Shown here piece after piece: positions 1 through 6,252 of a stretch of DNA of 47,394 nucleotides. Under the pieces are notes generated by a model, which did not search any database, was not told the origin of the DNA, and worked only from the letters and a program-made list of their open reading frames with translations. Position 1 is the stretch's first letter, and each line of letters begins with the position of its first letter. The position numbers and the translations under genes are program-made. Source of the DNA: Nonomuraea sp. MG754425. Lineage in GTDB: Bacteria > Actinomycetota > Actinomycetes > Streptosporangiales > Streptosporangiaceae. The DNA lies in the NCBI RefSeq assembly GCF_021699195.1, contig NZ_SSXE01000060.1, forward strand, positions 1 to 47,394, given 5' to 3'.

Positions 1-1
1 G

Positions 2-151
2 CTCGGGACCGGTGGTGTCTGGGCGAACGTGGGGGCCACCGTGCTGGGCGCGGTGGTGGCACTGGTCGTGGGCGGGGCCGTCATGGCCTTGGTTGACCGG
101 GACGACGCGGCGGCGGTCACCGGGCTGCTGCGGCGGGGCGCGAATGCCTGA
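2..151 (+). CDS. C-terminal fragment of a membrane protein (5' end outside window)
   Basis: The frame is open from the window edge to a TGA at 149-151, giving 49 residues. The first half is a Gly/Ala/Val-rich hydrophobic stretch that reads as a final transmembrane helix (ATVLGAVVALVVGGAVMAL). It is followed by a charged, Arg-rich cytoplasmic tail ending LLRRGANA. Codons use G/C at the third position, as the genes nearby do. The tail-after-last-helix layout and the glycosyltransferase downstream would suit a MurJ/Wzx-type polysaccharide or lipid II flippase, but the fragment is too short to assign a family; that is a guess from context. Confidence 0.5.
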   Translation, partial: LGTGGVWANVGATVLGAVVALVVGGAVMALVDRDDAAAVTGLLRRGANA

Positions 152-162
152 GGCCCGCGGGC

Positions 163-283
163 GGGCTCGCTGGGCGGGCTCGTGCGGACAGGCTCGTCCG
201 GGCAGGCTCGCCGGGCGGGCTTGCGCGGCCGGGCTCGCCGGATGGGCTCGCCGGGCGGGCTGGTGCGGACGGGCTCGTCGGGC
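163..283. repeat. Degenerate 12-15 bp tandem repeat, about nine copies
   Basis: The spacer between the first two genes (152-479, 328 bp) holds about nine head-to-tail units close to GGGCTCGYCGGGC, with small length changes and substitutions. The array is strongly G-rich on the + strand. Open frames across it are low-complexity Arg/Gly/Ala strings with no start signal, so I do not call a gene. The rest of the spacer (284-479) shows nothing except the ribosome binding site of the next gene. Confidence 0.6.
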
Positions 284-479
284 GGCGCGGCGGAGGCGTT
301 CGGGTGGCTGACGGGGCGTCGCGGCCGAGCCGGGAGGGTGGCGCCGATCGCGTGTCCACGGGTCATGGGGCTGGAAGGTCGCCGGTGGTCCGGAGCTGTG
401 GGCCCGGAGCGGTCAGGGGCGGCTCGTCCGCCCGCCGATCCGGGCCGGATCTGATGGCGGTACGAGGAAGGAGCGGGGC

Positions 480-1556
480 GTGCGGGTGGCTTTCGTGCTG
501 GGCACCACGTCGGGCGGCACCGGGCGGCATGTGCTGATGCTGGTGGACGGGCTCGTGCGGCGAGGGCACCAGGTGGTCGTGATCGGCCCGGGGAGCGTCG
601 AGGAGCAGTTCTCGTTCGGCGGGGCGGGGGCCAGGTTCGCCGAGGTGCCCGTCTCCGATCGGCCGCATCCGGTCAACGACCTGCGGGCGGTGCTGGCGAT
701 CCGGCGGCTGACCCGGGGAGCCGACGTCGTGCACGCCCACGGGCTGCGCGCCGGGTCGCTGGCGGCGCTCGGCCGGCGGGGGCCGGTGGTGACGCTGCAC
801 AACGCGCTGACCGCGGGCGGTTTCGTGGGCCTCGTGTACGGCGTGCTGGAGCGGATCGTGGCGCGGCGGGCCGGGCACGTCCTGGTCGTCTCGCCCGACC
901 TCGGCACGCGGATGGAGCGCCTCGGGGCTCGTGACGTGCGCGCGGCCGTGGTGGCGGCACCCGTGCCGCGTGCTGCCACGCGGACGCGTCGCGAGGTCCG
1001 CGATGAGCTGGGAGCCGGGGACCGGCCGATCCTGCTCACCGTCGCCAGGCTCGCCCAGCAGAAGGGACTGGAGACGCTGCTCGATGTGGCGGCCGGTCCG
1101 TGGGGGGCGGGCGATGACGGTGGGCGTGGTGGTGAGCCGTTGTTCGTGGTGGCGGGCGAGGGGCCGCTGCGGGAGGAGTTGCAGCGCAGGATCGACGACG
1201 AGGGCCTGCCCGTGGTGCTGCTGGGCAACCGCGACGACGTGCCCGACCTGCTGGGGGCCGCCCTGGCGTTGCTGATGCCGAGCCGGTGGGAGGGCCAGCC
1301 CCTCACGCTCAGGGAGGCGCTCATGACCGGAACCCCGGCCGTCGCCTCCGATGTCGGAGGGATTTCGGAGATTCTCGGGGACGCCGGGAGGCTGGTGCCG
1401 TACGGGGACGCGCAGGGGTTCCGCGCGGCCGTACGGGAGCTGTTGGAGGTGCCCGGAACTGCGAGAACGCTGGCGGCGGCGGCCGAGCGGAGAGGGCGGG
1501 AGATGCCCGGAATCGACGAGGTCCTGGCGAACGCGCTCGCGGTGTACCGAGCGTGA
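480..1556 (+). CDS. GT4-family glycosyltransferase
   Basis: This 358-residue protein has the two-Rossmann (GT-B) layout of GT4 enzymes. The N-terminal acceptor domain opens with a beta-strand and Gly-rich loop (VAFVLGTTSGGTGRHV). The donor domain shows the usual landmarks in order: ILLTVARLAQQKG (about residue 182), VVAGEGPLREEL, and an E-x7-E motif near residues 271-279 (EGQPLTLRE) that in this family contacts the nucleotide-sugar donor. It then has the VASDVGG-x-EIL segment. The GTG start at 480 follows an AGGAAGGAG ribosome binding site. It should transfer a sugar from a nucleotide donor to a lipid or polysaccharide acceptor at the membrane. The preceding membrane-protein tail hints at cell-envelope polysaccharide synthesis; the acceptor cannot be told from sequence. 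Confidence 0.88.
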   Translation: MRVAFVLGTTSGGTGRHVLMLVDGLVRRGHQVVVIGPGSVEEQFSFGGAGARFAEVPVSDRPHPVNDLRAVLAIRRLTRGADVVHAHGLRAGSLAALGRRGPVVTLHNALTAGGFVGLVYGVLERIVARRAGHVLVVSPDLGTRMERLGARDVRAAVVAAPVPRAATRTRREVRDELGAGDRPILLTVARLAQQKGLETLLDVAAGPWGAGDDGGRGGEPLFVVAGEGPLREELQRRIDDEGLPVVLLGNRDDVPDLLGAALALLMPSRWEGQPLTLREALMTGTPAVASDVGGISEILGDAGRLVPYGDAQGFRAAVRELLEVPGTARTLAAAAERRGREMPGIDEVLANALAVYRA

Positions 1557-1570
1557 GGCCTTGAGGATGA

Positions 1571-1600
1571 TTACGCGCGCTGGACACGTTCTCATATACT
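1571..1600 (+). promoter_or_regulatory. Putative promoter for the terC leader
   Basis: A good -10 box, TATACT (1595-1600), lies 18 bp after a weak -35, TTACGC (1571-1576). Transcription from it would start near 1607, just before the riboswitch-like segment. This is a pattern match only; the -10 is convincing, the -35 is not. Confidence 0.4.
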
Positions 1601-1607
1601 GCCTGGG

Positions 1608-1748
1608 TTAGGGAGGGGAGTATCCCTTCGCGACAGCCTCGTCATCACGGTGCAGCCCCACTCCACGGGGCCCCCGGGGCTGCCGGTCCGTGGCTCGCAC
1701 GGGCGGGAGAGACCTCCGGCAATGAAGCATGCATGCCGGAGGGTCTGA
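1608..1748 (+). promoter_or_regulatory. yybP-ykoY (manganese) riboswitch-like leader with RBS-sequestering hairpin
   Basis: The untranslated leader of the TerC gene carries the two conserved ends of the yybP-ykoY family: GGGGAGTA near 1615-1622 and GAGACCTCCGGC near 1709-1720, with a GTCATCACGG segment between them. The 3' aptamer strand CCTCCGGC (1713-1720) is perfectly complementary to GCCGGAGG (1735-1742), which contains the Shine-Dalgarno sequence just before the GTG at 1749. Counting a bulged G, pairing extends outward to AGACC/GGTCT. The same CCTCC can instead pair with GGAGG at the 5' end of the aptamer (about 1613-1617). So there are two exclusive states: ligand-bound aptamer with the RBS free, or a hairpin with the RBS hidden. 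The family binds Mn2+ and often precedes TerC/YkoY exporters. No T-run follows the hairpin, so control is probably translational. Confidence 0.72.
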
Positions 1749-2732
1749 GTGACTGAACCCCTGTGGGCCTGGATCGCCGTCATCGGCGGTCTCCTTGTCG
1801 TCCTCGCCATTGACTTGTGGATCGTCGACCGCGGAGAAGCCCGCGAATTCTCCATGCGGCAGGCCGGATATTGGGTGACGTTCTACGTCGCCCTCGCGGT
1901 GGCCTTCGGATTGTTGCTGTGGAGCACCTCCGGAGCCGACCGGGCCGGGGAGTTCTTCGCCGGTTACATCACCGAGTACAGCCTGAGTGTCGACAACCTG
2001 TTCATCTTCTTCATCATCATGAGCCGGTTCGCCGTCCCGAAGGCGTACCAGCACAAGGTGCTGCTCGTCGGCATCCTGCTCGCGCTCGTGATGCGCGGTC
2101 TGTTCATCGCGCTCGGGGCCGCCGCGCTCGAGCGGTTCAGTTGGCTGTTCTACGTCTTCGGCGCCTTCCTCGTCTATACGGCGGTCAACATCGTCCGCCA
2201 GCACCTCAAGGGCGATGAAGACGAGTTCAACGAGAACGTCCTGCTCCGGTGGGTGCGCCGGGCCTTCCCGACCACCGAGGGCTACGTCGGCTCCAAGATC
2301 ACCGTCAAGATCGACGGCAAGCGCATGGTGACGCCGATGCTCATCGTGATGGTCGCCATCGGCAGCACCGACCTGCTGTTCGCGCTCGACTCGATCCCGG
2401 CCATCTTCGGGCTCACCCAGGACGCCTTCATCGTTTTCACGGCCAACGCGTTCGCCCTGATGGGGCTGCGTCAGCTTTACTTCCTGCTGGGCGGGCTGCT
2501 ACAGCGGCTGGTGTACATCAGCTATGGTTTGGCGTTCATCCTGGGGTTCATCGGGGTTAAGCTCGTATTGGAGGCGTTGCACTCCAGCCATGTCTCCTGG
2601 GCGCCCGAAATTCCCATCTGGGTGTCGCTCTCGGTCATCGGCGCCACCATGGTCATCACCACGGTGGCGAGCCTGGTCAAGGCCCGCATGGACGCGCGTA
2701 AGGGCGAGGAGCCGCACCCGGAGCAGGTCTAG
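1749..2732 (+). CDS. TerC/Alx-family integral membrane protein, probable Mn2+ exporter
   Basis: This 327-residue polytopic protein has the TerC signature. Acidic residues lie inside helices: SLSVDNLFIFFIIM near residue 80 and STDLLFALDSIPAIFG near residues 205-220. A basic cytoplasmic loop lies between them, and hydrophobic stretches predict about eight to nine membrane helices. Family members (Alx, YkoY, MeeY/MeeF) export manganese or metallate exoenzymes; older annotations call them tellurium resistance proteins. The GTG start at 1749 sits 6 nt after GGAGG, which is itself held in the leader hairpin, so Mn2+ availability is the likely control. The short basic C-terminal tail ends EEPHPEQV. 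The next gene is about 110 bp away and functionally unrelated. Confidence 0.9.
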   Translation: MTEPLWAWIAVIGGLLVVLAIDLWIVDRGEAREFSMRQAGYWVTFYVALAVAFGLLLWSTSGADRAGEFFAGYITEYSLSVDNLFIFFIIMSRFAVPKAYQHKVLLVGILLALVMRGLFIALGAAALERFSWLFYVFGAFLVYTAVNIVRQHLKGDEDEFNENVLLRWVRRAFPTTEGYVGSKITVKIDGKRMVTPMLIVMVAIGSTDLLFALDSIPAIFGLTQDAFIVFTANAFALMGLRQLYFLLGGLLQRLVYISYGLAFILGFIGVKLVLEALHSSHVSWAPEIPIWVSLSVIGATMVITTVASLVKARMDARKGEEPHPEQV

Positions 2733-2842
2733 CGGAACGGGGCTTGGAGGCGCTTTGTTTGTGTAGTTTTGCCGTGGAATTGTCGCGGGTTCTGTAACAT
2801 CGCGGCAAAGCGCCCAGTCCAGTCCACCACCAAAGGTTGTAC

Positions 2843-3484
2843 GTGTCAGACGATTCAGCTAAGCCGAGCCGTATGAGGCTCGCGCGCGGGGTCTCCCCGT
2901 GGCTCCTCCCGACGGCGGCCGCGGCGGCCGCCTCTGCTCTGCTGACGCGCCGGGACCGGCGATGGACGCTCGCGGCGGTGCCGCTGAGCGCTCTGACCGG
3001 GGCCATGCTCTGGTTCTTCCGCGACCCCGACCGCACGCCGGGTGCGGGGCGCGTCCTGTCGCCGGCCGACGGCGTGGTGCAGAGCATCGACCCGTGGCCG
3101 GACGGCCGCACCCGGGTGGCGATCTTCATGAGCCCTCTGAACGTGCACGTCAACCGTGCCCCCCTTGCGGGAAATGTCACCTCCGTGCAGCATGTCGCAG
3201 GTGGGTTCCTGCCGGCGTTCAACAAGGACAGTGACCAGAACGAGCGCGTGGTGTGGCATTTCGAGACCGCGCTGGGCGACATCGAGATGGTGCAGATCGC
3301 GGGCGCCGTGGCGCGCCGGATCGTGCCGTACCTGAGCGCAGGGGCGAAGGTCGAGCAGGCCGAGCGGATCGGGCTCATCCGGTTCGGTTCGCGGGTCGAC
3401 ATCTACCTTCCCGAACGGATCTCTCCCGCGGTGTCCGTGGGCGAGAAGACAGTTGCGGGGGTGACCAGAATTGACCGCGGCTGA
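2843..3484 (+). CDS. psd: Phosphatidylserine decarboxylase proenzyme
   Basis: The product decarboxylates phosphatidylserine to phosphatidylethanolamine at the membrane. It is the short (about 213-residue) form of the family. An Ala-rich membrane-associated N-terminus (residues 15-60) is followed by WFFRDPDRTP and LSPADGVV (the conserved Asp of the self-cleavage site), FMSPLNVHVNRAP (conserved His), and near residue 185 RFGSRVD. In that last motif the Gly-Ser bond is cut autocatalytically, leaving a pyruvoyl cofactor on the new N-terminal Ser. I prefer the GTG at 2843, 6 nt after AAAGG, to a TTG two codons upstream at 2837. The stop overlaps pssA by 14 nt, so synthase and decarboxylase are translated together. 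Confidence 0.93.
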   Translation: MSDDSAKPSRMRLARGVSPWLLPTAAAAAASALLTRRDRRWTLAAVPLSALTGAMLWFFRDPDRTPGAGRVLSPADGVVQSIDPWPDGRTRVAIFMSPLNVHVNRAPLAGNVTSVQHVAGGFLPAFNKDSDQNERVVWHFETALGDIEMVQIAGAVARRIVPYLSAGAKVEQAERIGLIRFGSRVDIYLPERISPAVSVGEKTVAGVTRIDRG

Positions 3485-4304
3485 CGCCGGCAGTTGGCAG
3501 GCGGATGAGGACGAGCCCCGCGGGCCCGTGGGCAAGGCGTTCCGCCTGTCCGCCGCGGACTCCCTCTCGCTCGGCAACGCCGTCTGCGGGTTCCTCGCGG
3601 TGTGCGTGCTGGCCTACTCCGCCATCCAGCAGCTCCAGGTCGACGGCGGCCGGTTCACGCCCGCGCCCAGCTATTTCGCCACCGCCATCGTGCTGCTGCT
3701 CATCGGCGCGACCTGCGACCTGTTCGACGGGCTCGTGGCGCGGCGGTTCCGCGCCTCGGCGATGGGCGCCGAGCTCGACAACCTGGCCGACGTCATCAGC
3801 TTCGGGTTCGCGCCCGCGTTCATGGTCGTGATCTGGGGTGGTTTCACCGGGCAGGTGCCGTTCATGGCGGTGCTGGCCGCCGCGGCGACGGTGCTCGTCG
3901 CGGGTGTGGTGCGCCTGGCCAGGTTCGCCTGCGTCAAGACCAAGAGCGGCGACTTCATGGGGCTGCCCATCCCGATGGGCGCCATGACCGTGATCTCCAT
4001 CGTGCTGCTGTTCCAGCCGAGTATCTGGTCCCTGCTGGCCGTGCTGGGCGTGGCCTGGCTGATGGTCAGCCGCATCGAGTACCCCAAGCCGAAGGGGCAG
4101 CTCGCCGCGGTCGTCCTCGGCTGGATCCTGGTGAATGTGGCGTTCCTCACCTTCTGGGTGGCCTGGCCCGAAGGTGGCGACCTGCCCATCAAGATCGGGG
4201 CGACCATGCAGATCGCGCTCGTGGCGGCGATCCCGCTGCGGATGCTGTTCTACAAGCGCGAGCAGCGCAGGGAGTCCCAGCGGGTGGGGCACTACAAGGG
4301 CTGA
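3471..4304 (+). CDS. pssA: CDP-diacylglycerol--serine O-phosphatidyltransferase
   Basis: This 277-residue membrane enzyme makes phosphatidylserine from CDP-diacylglycerol and L-serine, the substrate of the preceding decarboxylase. The CDP-alcohol phosphotransferase motif is present (DGLVAR ... GAELDNLAD, about residues 85-105). All the catalytic Asp residues are intact, but only seven residues, not the usual eight, separate AR from the following Gly. About six to seven hydrophobic segments follow the family pattern, and GFAPAF after the motif is typical of PssA. The start is a TTG at 3471 inside the psd coding region; its overlap suggests translational coupling. The C-terminus is basic and cytoplasmic. 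Confidence 0.9.
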   Translation: MTAADAGSWQADEDEPRGPVGKAFRLSAADSLSLGNAVCGFLAVCVLAYSAIQQLQVDGGRFTPAPSYFATAIVLLLIGATCDLFDGLVARRFRASAMGAELDNLADVISFGFAPAFMVVIWGGFTGQVPFMAVLAAAATVLVAGVVRLARFACVKTKSGDFMGLPIPMGAMTVISIVLLFQPSIWSLLAVLGVAWLMVSRIEYPKPKGQLAAVVLGWILVNVAFLTFWVAWPEGGDLPIKIGATMQIALVAAIPLRMLFYKREQRRESQRVGHYKG

Positions 4305-4361
4305 CCCGCGGCGCTCCGCAAGTGACGGGATTTTTCGTCATATTTCGGCTTTGATGGAGCC

Positions 4362-4637
4362 ATGTCGGCTACGCCGCGCGAGCACACGCGTACGTACTAC
4401 CTCGGCAAGCTGGCCGCCGAACTGGAGCAACGCGGGCTGACCACCCTGCTGCGGCCCTATCCGCCCGCGTTGCGCGTCAACCACCCCGACGCGGTCCTGC
4501 TGGCCGAGACCGTGGACTGCGTGCCGGCCGCCGACGGGTGGTTCTACCGGTGGTCGTGGGGCGAGCTCGTCGGACTGGCCGACGACCCCGCCCTCGCGGC
4601 CGAGCGGATCGTCCGCGTGCTGGCCGCGCGCCGATGA
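4362..4637 (+). CDS. Small conserved-looking protein of unknown function
   Basis: This is a 91-residue soluble protein with an ATG start preceded by TGGAG. It is rich in Tyr and Trp in its second half (DGWFYRWSWGELVG), with an alpha-helical start (TRTYYLGKLAAELEQRGL) and an Ala/Arg-rich helix at the end. There is no signal peptide or membrane segment. Third-position G/C use matches the neighbours, so it is a real gene. I do not recognise the family; the small alpha/beta look with a central VNHPDAVLLAETV strand gives no function. It ends 17 nt before the convergent MBL gene. Confidence 0.75.
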   Translation: MSATPREHTRTYYLGKLAAELEQRGLTTLLRPYPPALRVNHPDAVLLAETVDCVPAADGWFYRWSWGELVGLADDPALAAERIVRVLAARR

Positions 4638-4654
4638 AGCCTGACGTGCCCGGC

Positions 4655-5311
4655 TTACCAGCCCCTGGCCTGCCACTGCGGCAGTGAGGGGCGCTCCGCG
4701 CCGAGCGTGGTGTCCTTGCCGTGGCCCGGGTAGATCCAGGTCTCGTCGGGCAGCCGGTCGAAGACCCGCTCCACCACGTCGGTGTAGAGCTGGGCGAAGC
4801 GCTCGGGGTCCTTCCAGGTGTTGCCGACGCCGCCGGGGAACAACGAGTCGCCGGTGAACAGGTGGTGGCCGGCCGGGCCGCCGTCGTACAGCAGCGCGAT
4901 CGAGCCCGGCGTGTGCCCGCGCAGGTGGATGACCTCCAGGGTGATCGCGCCGAACGTGATCGTGTCGCCGTGCTCGACCGTGCGGCCGGCGGGCAGGGGC
5001 AGGGCGGGCGCGTCGAGCGGATGCGCCACCACCTGCGCTCCCGTCACCTTGGTCACCTGCTCCAGCGCCTGCCAGTGGTCGCCGTGCTGGTGGGTGGTGA
5101 CGATCGTGGAGACCGGCCGGTCGGCCATGAGGGCCAGCAGGCGGTCGGAGTCGGCGGCGGCGTCGATGAGCAGGCTCTCACCGGTCTCGGCGCAGCGCAG
5201 CAGGTAGGCGTTGTTGTCGTACGGGCCGACGGCGAGCTTGGAGATCGTCAGCGCGGGCAGCTCACGCACGTCGGCGGGGCCGCCGACCTGGACGTCACCT
5301 GTGTAGGTCAT
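4655..5311 (-). CDS. MBL-fold metallo-hydrolase (glyoxalase II-like)
   Basis: This 218-residue beta-lactamase-fold hydrolase keeps the dinuclear-zinc motif THQHGDH (about residues 73-79). Further metal ligands are the His in RGHTPGS (about 132), the Asp in FTGDSLFPGG (about 155) and the His in YPGHG near residue 198. Hydroxyacylglutathione hydrolases and related thioesterases have this set. Its ATG overlaps the TGA of the upstream DinB/maleylpyruvate-isomerase-type gene by 4 nt (ATGA), so the two are one operon. Since the partner family uses mycothiol, hydrolysis of a mycothiol thioester is an attractive role, but that is inference. Confidence 0.87.
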   Translation of the reverse strand: MTYTGDVQVGGPADVRELPALTISKLAVGPYDNNAYLLRCAETGESLLIDAAADSDRLLALMADRPVSTIVTTHQHGDHWQALEQVTKVTGAQVVAHPLDAPALPLPAGRTVEHGDTITFGAITLEVIHLRGHTPGSIALLYDGGPAGHHLFTGDSLFPGGVGNTWKDPERFAQLYTDVVERVFDRLPDETWIYPGHGKDTTLGAERPSLPQWQARGW

Positions 5312-6090
5312 GGATAGTCCTTCGGGGGCGTCGCGGGTAGATCAGCGGGGGCCGTCAGCGACAGCCACGGTGGCGGCTCGGGAAGACTCGCGCCTCCGGG
5401 ATCTGACGTGTGCGACTGCCCCACGGGCAACAGACTAACGCCCTCGCCCCCCGACCGGCCGGTGAGCCAGGCGAGCAGGTCATGTGGTGTGCCCTCGACG
5501 GCCGGGCCGTCCGCGATGAGCTGCCTGAGCCGGCCGATCCCGGCGTGTCCCGGCGGCCACGTGCGGACGCAGTCGTGCAGCTCCCGGCGTACGAACGAGT
5601 CCGGCCAGTCGGCGGGGCCGTACCCGGCGGCGAGATCGACATGGTGGAAGCCGACCTCGCGCAGGCGGCGCACCAGGACGTACCAGGCGGGGTGGGGCGG
5701 CGGGCGCAGCCCCTCGACCGTCGCCGACCAGGCGGGCGCGGACATGTCGCGGACGGCGGCGGCGAAGCGGGCGGCCCCGTCCTCGAGATCGGCCAGGAGC
5801 CAGGCCGCCGGGCGGGCCGCGGTGGCCTCGATCTCGGCCGCCCTGGCCTCGGAGGAGGCGTACTGCGGGGTGCGGACGCCGGTCCTGGCCCAGGTCAGGA
5901 GGTTGACGTAGGAGTCGCCGCTCCTGGCGACGTGGGTGAGCACGTGCCCTCTGGTCCAGCCGGGCAGGAGTGACGGAGCGTGCACGTCGGAGTCGGAGAG
6001 TGACGCCGCCGTGGCCAGCAACTGGTTCGTCGCGGCGGACAGCTCGGCCTGCAACGCGGCAAGGACGGTCATGTCTGCAGATTCTGTCAT
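5308..6090 (-). CDS. Maleylpyruvate isomerase / DinB-type mycothiol-dependent protein
   Basis: The product is a four-helix DinB_2/MDMPI-N type protein of about 260 residues. The N-terminal helices contain LLPGWTRGHVLTHVARSGDS, with the characteristic W-x-R-x-HV-x-TH-x-AR signature whose His residues bind a divalent metal. A third His lies in REVGFHHVDLAAGY. A C-terminal MDMPI-C region (LLAWLTGRSGGEGV) follows. In actinobacteria these enzymes use mycothiol as cosubstrate for isomerisation or S-conjugation. Two in-frame ATGs, 6090 and 6072, are both reasonable; neither has a clear Shine-Dalgarno, and homology starts just after the second. It overlaps the MBL hydrolase gene by 4 nt. Confidence 0.83.
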   Translation of the reverse strand: MTESADMTVLAALQAELSAATNQLLATAASLSDSDVHAPSLLPGWTRGHVLTHVARSGDSYVNLLTWARTGVRTPQYASSEARAAEIEATAARPAAWLLADLEDGAARFAAAVRDMSAPAWSATVEGLRPPPHPAWYVLVRRLREVGFHHVDLAAGYGPADWPDSFVRRELHDCVRTWPPGHAGIGRLRQLIADGPAVEGTPHDLLAWLTGRSGGEGVSLLPVGQSHTSDPGGASLPEPPPWLSLTAPADLPATPPKDYP

Positions 6091-6224
6091 CTCGGGCGGC
6101 AGGGCCAGGGTGGGCATAAAAGAGCAGGTCAAGAGGTTGAATCTGGAACAGGTCCGTCCTGCGGGGAAGTTGGCCGTAACCTGTGAGGGACGGATTTTCG
6201 GGGACGCGAAGCTGCTCACCGAAA

Positions 6225-6247
6225 TTGTCGGAGCCGCCGTCTACCAT
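6225..6247 (+). promoter_or_regulatory. RecA-NDp-like (PafBC-type) DNA-damage promoter of uvrA
   Basis: TTGTCGGAG (6225-6233), eight bases, then TACCAT (6242-6247) matches the mycobacterial RecA-NDp consensus tTGTCRGTG-N8-TAN3T with one mismatch. The predicted +1 falls at or next to the GTG at 6253, which suggests a leaderless uvrA mRNA. The same arrangement occurs at uvrC in this window. Confidence 0.65.
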
Positions 6248-6252
6248 CCCCC

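Noticed and set aside
2768..2809. Inverted repeat TTTGCCG / CGGCAAA between terC and psd
   Set aside because: The loop is 28 nt, too large for a good terminator, and no T-run follows. It may be chance or a weak operator; I could not support either.
2837..2842. TTG start of psd two codons upstream
   Set aside because: It is only one base after AAAGG, too close; the GTG at 2843 has proper spacing.
6073..6252. LexA-type SOS box upstream of uvrA
   Set aside because: No TCGAAC-N4-GTTCGA-like palindrome is present in the divergent spacer; the RecA-NDp-type motif explains damage control better.
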